A stretch of DNA of 64,000 nucleotides. It comes from Camarhynchus parvulus. Taxonomy: Eukaryota > Chordata > Aves > Passeriformes > Thraupidae. The notes under the pieces were generated by a model. It was not told the DNA's origin. It searched no databases and was given only the letters and a program-made list of their open reading frames with translations. Each line of letters starts with the position of its first letter. Within the stretch, counting starts at the first letter, position 1. This document shows positions 1 to 10,700 of this stretch, in pieces. Location: positions 11,937,024-12,001,023 of the forward strand of contig NC_044576.1 in NCBI RefSeq assembly GCF_901933205.1, written 5' to 3'. A program made the translations under genes and the position numbers.

Positions 1-1326
1 AGTATGTTTTCATGGATATCTATGCTCTCTGTGGGCACGTTTTCTTCAAGTATTTAAGAAAAGTATCACTATGCCATATAGTGTAAAGCTTGTGAAACCT
101 TTTTGTTAGGTAAAAGTCAGCAAAGCCAGTTCTTCAGCTAGTAACCTCATTGCTATTAAACCGGCTGGAGAGGGAGAGAGAGGAAGGCGGCATGGTGAGA
201 CACGAAAGTGGAGCAGGGAGCTGTATGCCCGTGCTACTGCTGAGCTACAAAAGTAACTTCCCTTTCATTTTCTGTAAAGCAGTCCATATCTGGACTCTGC
301 TACAACAGAAAGGATTGCCTGATGATCGTTCTCAGGCAGCCTAAAGATACCAGAGAATAACCAGCTGTTCCTTTGATTCATTTGTGTGTGATGGTCAGTT
401 TAACATACTGACCATGTGGGTCCTTCCTTTGCTGACACAGTGAACGGCACAAACAAGCCCCCCTACTTTTTTTTCTCTTTTCAGCGACTGTTTTGGAAAT
501 GCATTGCTCTCAAATGCCAAGCTGGGATGTCTGTTTCCCAGAGTGGCTTATTTGCCTACAACTTTAGCCTTTCTCCAAACCAGGTATTTGAACTTCTGTT
601 GAGGGCCAGAGCACCAGACGTGCATTTCAACAAAACAACAGGGTCAGCTTAAATTTACTTTCAAGTGCAGCAGTACTGAAAAACAACTCAGACCAGCTTG
701 TGTAGCTTAGGTTGTGTACCTGAGCCTGAGCAAATGAACACCTCCTTGCTCCTGGGTGTGACAGGCCACTGCCTCCCATTAGGGAGGATGAGCAACTGCA
801 GTCGCAGTGCCACTGTGTTGGGACAGAGCTTTCACACCTCTTCACTTACAGTGACATTTCCTCCAACAAAACCTCAGCTGTTCATGTGCCTTTACAGGTC
901 TTTAACAACGGGCTTTAAAGCCCAAATTCAACTTCTCAGATAAGGAAGGGAATTCAAAAACTCATTTCTGATGCACCTCTTCCAGATCACAGAGGCCTTG
1001 GGATGAGTAACATACCCATGCACATGGTGGGTTAAAGAAGAAAAGCTATATACTAAGTACACAAATTACTTGGAATGCACTGCAACAGTATCAAAATAAA
1101 AGTCTAAAAATACATATGGTGACAGGACTAAAATAATTATTAAAGAAGGGCCATAGAAGAAAAATAATTTGCAGAAATAATACAAGCCTTATAGGAAGCT
1201 ATGTTATTACATTATTTTTTAAGTTTCAAATTGTGTGTATATACATATGAACATACAGTTTCACATATCATACTGCAGTATCTAAGTAGTCAGATTTTTT
1301 ATTATCACCAATTACTCACACAGTAA
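1..1326. other. AT-rich non-coding stretch, nothing identified
   Basis: I see no supported gene or repeat here. Short open frames on both strands lack codon bias, domains and splice context and look like chance. The last 200 bases before the next feature become strongly AT-rich and pyrimidine-rich, as expected upstream of a 3' splice site, but this is not specific. Confidence 0.6.
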
Positions 1327-1415
1327 CATATGTTGCTCTGTTTTAGCTTACATTTAGATGTACATAATCATTATTCTCCATACACTTCAAAACTTCCTTG
1401 TCCTTCCCCACACAG

Positions 1416-1587
1416 TACATACACCAGACCTTTCCAATTATATCAACTGCAGTTTTATTCCAATGTAATGATGGTACAACTTGTAAATGATACATATATA
1501 GAACAAGCTATGCACCAAATTGTATTTCCTCCTCCTAGAAAAAGGTCTGAAGAGGAACAAAAGATTTATGCTGCTGCCCTTCGATAA
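1416..1587 (+). CDS. Possible terminal coding exon of an unidentified gene
   Basis: An open frame runs from 1327 to a TAA at 1585-1587. Its most exon-like part begins after a good 3' splice site: a pyrimidine tract at about 1392-1412 ending in CACAG, with AG at 1414-1415. Another acceptor with a TTTTAG end lies at 1345-1346, and an in-frame ATG at 1330, so the true start is uncertain. The translated tail is not low-complexity: it contains FQLYQLQFYSNVMM and ends in FPPPRKRSEEEQKIYAAALR, a charged, helix-prone C-terminus. An ATTAAA poly(A) signal follows 33 bases after the stop (1620-1625), which fits a last exon. I do not recognise the protein. It may be the final exon of a gene entering from the left, a retrocopy fragment, or a chance frame. 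The function is unknown. Confidence 0.3.
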
Positions 1588-1619
1588 AATACAATTGTAT
1601 CCTTTAGTTTTTATTTAGA

Positions 1620-1625
1620 ATTAAA
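1620..1625 (+). terminator. Candidate poly(A) signal ATTAAA
   Basis: This is the common variant hexamer, 33 bases after the stop of the candidate terminal exon. AT-rich DNA produces such hexamers often, so it supports that exon only as part of the combination acceptor, open frame, stop and hexamer. Confidence 0.25.
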
Positions 1626-3380
1626 AGTACTTATTTGGTTTAAGAAACATGTGCTTTAAAACTATTTTTTAAAACTTCTCTTTTAAAGTTTCCTTTTATG
1701 TTTGTGTAACTGTCAAGTTTGTGATTTTTAACATTATTATATCAGTAAAAACACTAAGAGGGGAAAAAAATAGACTTAAGAAATATGAACATTTCCAGTC
1801 CTCTGCCATTCCCTCTAATCCTTTACATTAATATAACTTGTGGTTAACGCTAAATATCTAGTGCTATCATGGAAGGCAGCACTTAGCCCTATCCATGTAC
1901 CTTGATATTAAGTGTTGTCAAAATGCTTTTTTTGCTACCAGAGTTTAAGAAAATGAAACTGATGGCAAGAGAAAAATTTTGGAAAACTAAAGATGTTTGC
2001 ACATGAGGATCTCTAAACTCTGAATTCAGAGCTATGTGAATAGAGTACCCACCCAAATCCCTAACAGCCAGAAATGATGCCAGTCACAGGAACTGAAGTT
2101 TCCTCCTGGCAGCTCACTCGCTGCCCAACGGGTCATCTACAGAAAAGCTCCCTGCAACTCCCCACTCCTCTCTCCCCTCAGAACCACAGCCAACTTCTCA
2201 GGCAGTATCCTGGGCATTCTACTGCTTCCACACTGATGACAAGGTGAACATGGCAGCACGCCCTCAGAATATCACTTGAAAAAATGAAGGCACACAAAAC
2301 AATGCAACTATGAGACTCATAATTTTGATAACCTGCTGCAGATCAGAAATCAGCCTACATCTGTTGAAATATATGTAAGGTGGCTGTTTGGCAGATTAAA
2401 GCCAGAGCTGCTTTGATTTGTCTTCCTGCTTCACCACCCCTCTACTGTGAAAGATGGAATTACTTCACTGAAAATACTGGCAGGTGAAAGCTTGCACCAA
2501 AACAGGGAAATCTGTAGCAAACCAGAGGCAGCCCGGGCACACCCTGCTCACTCCCTGATGTTGATGGGCACGTAGAATATCTGGCATGCTACCTTCTTCC
2601 AGGGTTCCCCATGTACCCTGCACTAGGAACATCCAAAGATCTTCTGTGGTGACACAGAACCAGGCCCTGAGATGGGTGCTGGGCTCCACCCCCAGCAGCT
2701 GCACTCTGCTCCTGCTGTGCGCATGCACAGCTGGGGATTCAAGGCAAGACCCAAAACTGAACAGGGAATTTCAGGGCTCTCTGCCTCTGGTGGGGTGACT
2801 CCAGCAGCTTCTTCATCAGAGTGCAAAGGGTAAAAACCAAGGGAAGGAGAGTGAGTGGCAAGAACAGCAAATGTTGCTCAAAAGGATTTCATGTTTCTTC
2901 TATATGCAATAAATGTGCATAAAGAAGAAGCTGATTTTAGCACCCTCACTCTCCCAGGTTTAGTTGCATTCCTTTTCTGCTATTTCACTCCACCCATCTC
3001 AAAAACAAACAAACGCCACAGTAAAAGAACCCCAAATATCTGCCCTAATGTCTAAGTCAGGAATCCTTCTCTGCTTCAGTTCCAGGACCCAAAGCTGCAC
3101 TAAGTGTGCAGAATTTTACCTGACTTTCTGATGCATCACATCAGTTTTAGACAGTTAACATTTGTCTCTCAGTAACACTGATCTCCAGCTGCACTAATTT
3201 TAGAACAATCTAAATCAATCCTGAAAACTGAACAAAACTATCGAGGCACCATAGATAAAGCTCAGTTAAAATCCTGTGCTAGCTTTTCTCAACTGATATT
3301 TGAAACCATACCACTCATCAATATTATGGATTAATATTGACTTTTACTCTTCAGCTCGCAGTATTTCTCCAGCTGTATTT
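1626..3380. other. Non-coding stretch, nothing identified
   Basis: This is mixed-composition sequence with several short chance frames on both strands around 2.46-2.83 kb that overlap one another, which argues against any being real. I could not recognise a repeat, RNA gene or clear regulatory cluster. Confidence 0.55.
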
Positions 3381-3399
3381 AGTGGCTATTACTAAAATT

Positions 3400-3960
3400 A
3401 TCTGCATTTTAATTTTTCAGCATTCACATTTTTCTACTACTTTCCCAACAGATTTCTTTTATTATCACTTTTTTGGCCCACTGCCCTTCCTCACAGTGTC
3501 CACAATCCGTGGAGAAGAGATTGCTGATGGCGTTATCACAGGCAAACAGAATGAAGCTAATGGTAACAGGCACTCCTTGCTAGGTAATTATTATAGGAGA
3601 AGGAATGCAAATGAGCCCTAATCTGTCTCATACAATGGCAGAGGTCTCAGATTTGCATTAAACCTTTTGCAGCTCTCCCAGATTGGGGACTGCAGATAAC
3701 AATGCATCTGCAGCCCAGGCTGCCCCAGTGGTTATTACATTGTGCCCCAGCAGGTACAGTGTCCCTGAATGACTCTCCCCTCCCCCTTTATATTTCCAAT
3801 CCCCTCCTCCTTCTCTCCTCCCCCCACCCCAGCTTTGCAGAAAAAAAGCTAATTGTGCATGCCATTTGGCTCGATTCGTGTTTACAATGAAGAAGAAAGC
3901 AGCGCTGTTTTATAATTATAAGAGGGAAATGGACATCAGGAAATCTCCTTTCTATTCCTA
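3400..3960. promoter_or_regulatory. Candidate enhancer-like block with paired POU octamers
   Basis: Two perfect octamer motifs lie 46 bases apart in opposite orientation: ATGCAAAT at 3605-3612 and ATTTGCAT at 3651-3658. Around them are a GATAA-type core, an AACAATG SOX-like core near 3700, and an AT-rich segment near 3910-3925. POU proteins bind octamers, often with SOX partners, so the arrangement resembles developmental enhancers. This is motif evidence only; binding and conservation are not shown. A splice-like exon candidate overlaps the block at 3682-3753. Confidence 0.3.
3682..3753 (+). other. Exon-like segment with acceptor and donor, open in one frame
   Basis: A pyrimidine-rich acceptor ending in CTCTCCCAG (AG at 3680-3681) and a donor CAG|GTACAGT (GT at 3754) bracket 72 bases, exactly 24 codons. 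One frame is open throughout and reads GTADNNASAAQAAPVVITLC in its centre. It could be a cassette exon of a coding or long non-coding transcript. Because the same bases carry the motif cluster described for this block, enhancer constraint rather than coding could explain its appearance. I do not recognise the peptide. Confidence 0.18.
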
Positions 3961-6559
3961 GCTATGTAGTTCCCTTGCCAGGGAACTGAAGGAAAATAAC
4001 TCGGCTTTTCTGTGCATCCATGTGTTCAGTTAGAAATACAGGGTTGGCATTTGTAGTGGCCCAACAGACTCTTATTTTACAGAGGCACCTGCTGAACACT
4101 TCCAGGAAGCTAATGCTAGACTTCACTTGAATCTAGGCTGAGCTCATGATAAGCTGCGGTCCTTCAGAAGAACCACTGGCTAGATCTCAATTCTCCAACT
4201 GATAATAGGTTGTAAAGAATAATATTCTTTTTCAGCACTGTATTCTGCTATAAAAACACCTAAACTAACACCTGCCACCTGAGGCCATGCTCAGGGCTCA
4301 CACAGGTGTCTGCCCACTAGTAGATCTTAAAAGAAGGTGTAGGAACTATGATTGAGGTGTTCTGATCACAAGCCACATAGCAAAAGGTTTTCCCAGACCT
4401 TATCTTTTCTAGCTTCTTCCATGTGGCTTGTTTGGATTAGGAGCATTGCAGTCAAACGTATTGAACCTTTCGCAGGCGAGTCCCTGGTCTGAGGTCAAAA
4501 CTCTTTATCAGCATGAACAGACTTTTTCCAACACTACTGCCTTCTTTCTTGGATGCTCATTTTCTCCCGAGACATTTTTGTCAGATAGGGTATTTCCAAA
4601 ATTGATCTTCAGGAATCGAAGTTTCTGCCACAGAAATGCAGACTAGAAAACAGAGACTACCAAACTCTAAGTGGGCATACAAACTACTCAGCATATTAAA
4701 ACCCAGACAACAACAATACCGACAAAAAACCCAAAACAAAGAAAAAAACAAAAACAAACCAAAGAAAACAACAACCCCCCCAAATCAAAACAATAAACTA
4801 CTGCCAGAAATTAACAAATTTCTTTTTACAGCAGCAATAATTAAAAAACACAGCTGTAGAAAATGCTACAGATTTTTTGAACAGCATATTACAAGTTAGT
4901 TTTTCAATAATCAAAGTTTTGCTTATTTCCATCTCATGGTGCAGTAGGTGGGGCAGTGCTACTTCTTTATACAGTTACTGGAATACATTATACATGTCTC
5001 TGGGACGGTCTCTGATAGCTGGTATCCTCCAGCAACAGTCATCACACCTAAACAATCAGTTTAAAAACACATTTATTTTTAAACAATGCTATGGCTCTGT
5101 TATGATATTGAAGTTCTGTGAAAGAATCTTCTTCCATTTGCACTGACATTTAAGGTTCTTGCCACTTGGAAGGACTGATATGACACAACATTATGAATGA
5201 TCAATCTTTACATCAGAAAAGCAAAAGCTGTTTTGCACTGGTTAGTTCCCATAAAACAAGAAGGAGATTTTCATTGATCTGGGACATAAAGCTGCAAACA
5301 TTTTCCCATATAGTCTTGGTACTAGAAAGCATTTCATTCAGAACACAAGAGGGTATTTTTACATTATCAAGGCATGGTAGGTATCAAAACCTGCAATTTA
5401 AATTCTAACATACTCAGGTTCAGATTTGTCACAGGTCTCTAGGCTGCTCCTCCCCAGTGACCAGTTACTACCAACTGCCCATTGGTGCCATTTATATGTG
5501 CACAAAAACTTTCTTCCAAACCCAGATGTGTAGCTGTGAAGAGCCTGATAGATTCACCCTCACTTAGACGTCAGGGATTACCAGATTGCTGCTGGACCAG
5601 CAAAAGCACCAGGGCAGAGAAAGTCAGCAGACAGCCCAGACCAATTTTACTGCCACCTGAACACACCCAGCTGACTCTGCCTGGAGTGGACGCAGCTGTC
5701 TCACCTCCTCCTGCCGGCAGATCTGGGGCAGTGGATGGGGAAAGGGAGGAATCCTGGTAGATAAGGAACAGGGAGAACAGATGTCTTCATGGGGAACTAC
5801 TGCTCACTCTGTGACCCTTGGCCCATCACCAAAGCCATGCACTTCAGGACCACTCTCACATTAAGCATTAACTCAGGCAGTTCAGCTGTGTTGCCGAGTA
5901 GCCGGTCAAATATTTACAAGAGTTTCAGAAGGTGCAAGATTAACCTCATCCTTTCAGTGTAAAACCCAATGTCCACAATTTCATACTCTGTTTTGCAAAG
6001 CAAGAAGTCACAATTCCAAAGCTTTGAGACTTGCAACACAAAGTCGTTAGAAAGAATAATCCAAACAGGAAAACTAAGAGGGACTCAATGCACACTGTAG
6101 ACAAAATATTGGCACCACATACAGTGCTGGCAAATAGAGCAGCATGCTGTGTTCCTAAGGGAGAGAACAAGTAAAATCCAGCTCCTAGAGTGGTGATGGC
6201 AACCTCACCTCAACAGCAGCCTTTCCTTTTGTCCAGCTGCCTCCAGGTCATTTTACAGTAAAGACAAAAATTGTCACTGCACTTTCAACGATCTCAACAG
6301 CTTTCCAACCCTGTGCTCCCCCCCCACCCCGCCATTCTCAGCAGCCTTTTGAGAGTTTCCCTGTATAGCAGCATTCTCGTTTCAGGGATTCAACCTTTCA
6401 ACTGAAGCATGAGAGATCGCTTATACTGCTGAACCGGTGGAGCTGCCAGCCTCCCCTTTGTTGCACAAGGATTTACACTTGAATGGCGCTGAGAAGCAGA
6501 GTCTTTTAAGGAAAGGCTGGTGGGGGGAAGACAATTTCCTTGCCAGCATCCTATTCGCA
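3961..6559. other. Non-coding stretch with an A-rich tract
   Basis: No gene is supported. The only distinct item is an A-rich, C-interrupted low-complexity tract at about 4700-4796, of the (AAAAC)n/(AAC)n type. It could be a decayed simple repeat or the tail of an old retroelement whose body is no longer recognisable. Confidence 0.5.
4700..4796. repeat. A-rich low-complexity tract
   Basis: Runs of A are broken by single or double C, giving degenerate (AAAAC)n and (AAC)n units, and end in a short C run. Similar tracts occur at about 40285-40377 and 47836-47870, so this looks like a recurrent simple-repeat type in this region. Confidence 0.6.
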
Positions 6560-6860
6560 AATCACATTCACCTACCAGCTCAGCTTCTCCAGTTCACATA
6601 ACTACCGGAACCTTATCGAACTGCTAGTTTCTAAGTTTACTTCGAGGTGACTTTAATGAATAATTTGTTAATTTTAGCTTATTTCAACAAAGATATACAT
6701 AGCCTTAAGTGAAGTTCATTTCGAGCCTAAATGTGGGCACTTAATGTAATTCAGTCCAATGTAAATGACGTCACTATCTTAATCTATGACTCATTTATGT
6801 ATTTCCTATTATAGCCCTGCACTGCCATGCACATCATAGTCCATCGAATGGCTTCCACAG
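6560..6860. promoter_or_regulatory. Candidate regulatory block with a full CRE and an AP-1 site
   Basis: The block contains a palindromic cAMP response element TGACGTCA at 6766-6773 and, 13 bases further on, TGACTCA at 6787-6793, the AP-1 consensus. They sit in an AT-rich stretch with several TAAT cores. CREB/ATF factors bind the first and FOS/JUN factors the second. Close pairing of the two is seen in activity-responsive enhancers, but here it is only a motif observation and no gene start is evident nearby. Confidence 0.3.
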
Positions 6861-7425
6861 CTTTCCCAGAGAGACACTGGGGAACAGCACAATGGCACAG
6901 ATGCACTGCAGAAAGCCATCTGAAACAAGAGCATGCAAGCCTGCTCCAGGTTTAACAGTGGCACGCTGGCTTTGGCCCTCTACTTAACCATACACACAAG
7001 CAGCACACAAGCCTGGTACATTTCTGTTCTTAAGTTGCAAATGGGTGGATAATTACTCATTGGTTTCAGGCTATGTTAGCAGTTACCAAGCAGTATCATA
7101 TAGCTGCCTTTCAAACAGCGGCACTCTGGTAAATCCACACAGCTTTTTGTTTGTCTGCTTGGAAGCATAAAGCCTGCCATCTCCAAAGAAAAATAACAGC
7201 ATCCGAAGTTTGAAAATTGGCAAATGCTAATCTGGCATAGAAAAAGATCTGTAAGGAACATTCCTTCTGGTTTTAAAATGTTACACCTGCTTCTGATTAG
7301 ACTCTATTTCCTGGATTCTGACTTGGCCACATGCTGAAACACACAGACAGCACAGCCTGCAGAGTGCAGCAAGAAAAAGGCTAGCACAATCCAGAGCTGG
7401 TGGCAAACCACAGTCCCCATGAAAA
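6861..7425. other. Non-coding stretch, nothing identified
   Basis: Only short chance frames are present, and I see no repeat or RNA gene. Confidence 0.5.
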
Positions 7426-7429
7426 CCAC

Positions 7430-7600
7430 ATGTGCCAGAGACCAAATATTTTGCGTTTTGCTTACTGCTAATAAAGCTGCTTCACTTCATTAAAAGCAGC
7501 TTATCATTTTATCTACTCACTCTGATTAATTAGCCTCTAGTTAAAATGAATGAGCACTTGATTCGAGGATTCTATTAATGTGACACTGGTGAACCACCAC
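7430..7600. promoter_or_regulatory. Candidate regulatory block: palindrome plus homeodomain core
   Basis: A perfect 9-bp inverted repeat, AAGCTGCTT at 7474-7482 and AAGCAGCTT at 7494-7502, is separated by 11 bases. About 25 bases later is TAATTA at 7527-7532 within ATTAATTAG, the core bound by many homeodomain proteins. Runs of TAAT/ATTA continue to about 7580. The density of such cores suggests an enhancer-like element; this is inference from motifs alone. Confidence 0.25.
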
Positions 7601-7653
7601 TCACATACTTCTTCCATCCTTTTCCTTTTACTCTCTACCCTCCCCACACCCAG

Positions 7654-7715
7654 TGTCTTATCAGATTGACATTCCCAGAGCCCTTTGGGAATACCAAAAC
7701 ACTTTTAAGACAAAG
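7654..7715 (+). other. Exon-like segment with strong splice sites
   Basis: A long pyrimidine tract (about 7608-7650) ends in CACCCAG with AG at 7652-7653, and the segment ends in CAAAG|GTGAGTAAG with GT at 7716-7717, close to the donor consensus. The 62 bases between are open in one frame, giving SYQIDIPRALWEYQNTFKTK. I do not recognise this peptide. It could be an internal exon of a plus-strand coding or non-coding transcript, but no neighbouring exon that would join it was found. Strong splice-site pairs also arise by chance in 64 kb. Confidence 0.22.
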
Positions 7716-7717
7716 GT

Positions 7718-10700
7718 GAGTAAGGAGATGTCCCACAGTCCAAAATTCTTCCGAGGCTCAGTTTTCCTGCTGGAATGTACAGATATATGTAATCTACTTC
7801 TCACTGTAATTGTGATCACAAGCTTGGAAAGAAACACTTGGAAAAAAGCAAGAGACAGGGAAATAGACTGTGTTGCTGGGAACAGGGGCAAAACAACAAT
7901 ATATTTAGTACATACAATTTGTCCTTCCAGAATAAAAATTTTAACTATGAAGCACAAACAGCAGTCAGTTCCATCAAAAACCTGACTTTCTTAGAGAGCG
8001 AAGAACTTTCTCCCAAGCCAAATACCATGTGCTGTATATGCATAAAGACAGCTTCTGCTACTGTATATGCCTACAGATTTCACAGTTGCATATGACCGCC
8101 AAAATCTCAACTTCTAGCAGCAAAAAACGTATGTCACCATTATTTAGCCAAGCATCTGAAGACTGAAATACATCCTTAGCTGCTCATTTTGCTGGAAAAC
8201 AGTGCTTTGCTTCATATACCTAACCTTCTTGTCTAATCAACTGATTTTATTATAACTGTTAGAAATACCCAAATGTATTTGGGAAACTTTAAAAAATAAA
8301 GAAAACCCAAAGCCACACACCTTTCCTTTTCCTTCTTTAAAATGTTAAGCTTCCACTCTTTCACAACAATGCCCACCAAAAGACTGAAAAATTATTAGGC
8401 TTAAAACTACAACAAATCTGTATTTTGACGGAGGAATGGAAGGAAAGAAGGTGAGGAGGAGGGGAAATAAAACTTCCTGGGTCATTCTAACATTTAGATC
8501 TAATCTGTTTAATCAAGAATAGTAACTAGAATAGTAAGGAAGTGACTGGAAACTTTCTATTTATGTTACAAGCAATTTTAGACATCTCTTTCAAGAGAAG
8601 AGCTTGGTTAGGGTATGAACTGCAGACTACAAGCACAAGCTTGAAATTCACCATCCAGCATGAAAAGCTGTATGCAAGAAGGCACCAAAGCAAGCTCTGG
8701 TTTACATCACACAGCAGGGCAGTAACTGACCATGAGTCACTGATGCACTTCATCTGGCTTTTAAGGCCATCAGCACCAGATAAAAATGTTTTAGGACACA
8801 TTCTACAAAGCACTTTGCAGTATAAGTTTGCCTGGCAGTTCAAATCTGCACAGAATTTTCTAGACAAAATTTATTCATGGCAAAGCTTCCAAGATGAAAC
8901 ATCTTCTGCCCTGCAGCTGGCAAGGTATTAGTGCAGCTCTCTAATGACTGGGCTAACTGAACAGGAGTCTTCCCATCAGCTAAGCCAAAAAGGGATGAGA
9001 CAGGATGAATGATTTCTGCTACCCAGCCCTCACAATATCCTAGGCAGCACCACATAAAACCATGTGTATGCCAAACAGAGTAGAAGAGACAAAAACCCCT
9101 GGAAAACATGATTTTGAAATATCAACTCATGACTGAAGTTATTTTTCATTCTGCATGAAAGTTTGAGATTTAAGTCTTCTCCATATCAGAGTAAAGAATT
9201 AATACCTGTAACATTCATGAAATGAAACTGAAAAAAATCAAAGGTTTTAGTAAAAAGCAAGAGAGGGCAGGCTTATTGTTAAGTTAATGAAGTACTTAAA
9301 GACCTTAAGCAGTGGCAAAGTCCTGATTTAAAGTGGGAGATGGTTAAGGCTTTGCAAATTGAGAACTCTGGAAGAATCTGTCATCCTCTCCTAAGGTGTA
9401 ATACAGCTTTGACAGGCACATCATTTTACTGAATACAGTTATTGAATGAGAAATACTAACCTCAGAGATCTCAAAGGATTTGAGAGAGAAAAAAATTCAA
9501 GACCTGAAACAAACACCTTATTGAAATGCTCTACAAAAGCCCAAGAACTGTGAACTTGATTTATAAATTAAAAGAAAAATACAATTAGGGCAAACTTCCA
9601 ACTGACAGCTAAGTTACTACAGACAGGGTGTTTAACATACAGTGTCATCCACCCAAAAATTTTAGCTAGTAGCAGTATCAACCTTTACTTTGGAGATGGC
9701 TCAGGTTGATACAAATAAAAACGGAAATTAGGGAAATGATGAGGGAAATAAAAGCTCTTAAAAAAAAAAATCAGTGCAAAATAGTCATTCTAGATGCACT
9801 GATACAAAACATAACTTCTGAAAAAATCTGAATGGCGGTAGGATTCCTCTTTTAACAAACAAAAAACTTGAAAATTATCTTTGCCCAAATTTAGTTAAGA
9901 AGAATGGGCAGAGAAAAGCACAGCATTAAAGGCAAAAAACAAAACACAGCAAACTGTGGCCCACTGGACAGCCTGATCTTTTGTTGCCTTTTCCCTGCCC
10001 TGCCTCTCCCTCTCCTTTCTGTCTCCTTCAACACCTCCAAACTGAGGAGGAGTATTTGTTCCCCATCCTCCATCTCTACTGAACCTGCTCTAGTCCAACA
10101 CATGGGCAAGAATTTCCTCTTGCTTTGGTTCTCAAATTTCACTGTCACATCCAGCCTCTCCCCCCAGAGCTTTTCACCCCGAGGACTACAGTCTGCATGA
10201 CTGCATTTGATAATACAGACTCTGCTGCTTAAATACCGTACATTTGCAGACAGTTAAAGCATGTGTTACAAAGGTACCATAAAGGGGCTCAGCAACACAC
10301 ACTTCCTGGGCGTGCAAGCCTGCAGCAGCTGGAAAGGGACCCCGTCCAACATGGGACAGTTTCCCTCTCCTCACTAGGATGAAAGGGAGCACACAGAGAC
10401 AAGGCCTTTGTGCTGGAGCCCTTCCCAAGCCACAGCTTCACAGCAATGATCTGTCTGACATGTTGCAACTCAGGAAGCATTGTACAGGAAAAGGAGGAGG
10501 GGAGCAGCAGGCAGGGATTCCCCTCCAAATTTCCAGTGCTGTGCAAGAAGGACAAACAGATGTATCCAGCCAGAGAGAAACAGCAGTGGGCTGTGCACAG
10601 CCTCTCAGCTGATCCTACTGAACTGAGCAGTGGCACTTGGCTCTACTGCACACCACTGCATATGACATATGCTGGGAGGTAGACGATAACAAGAAGCAAT

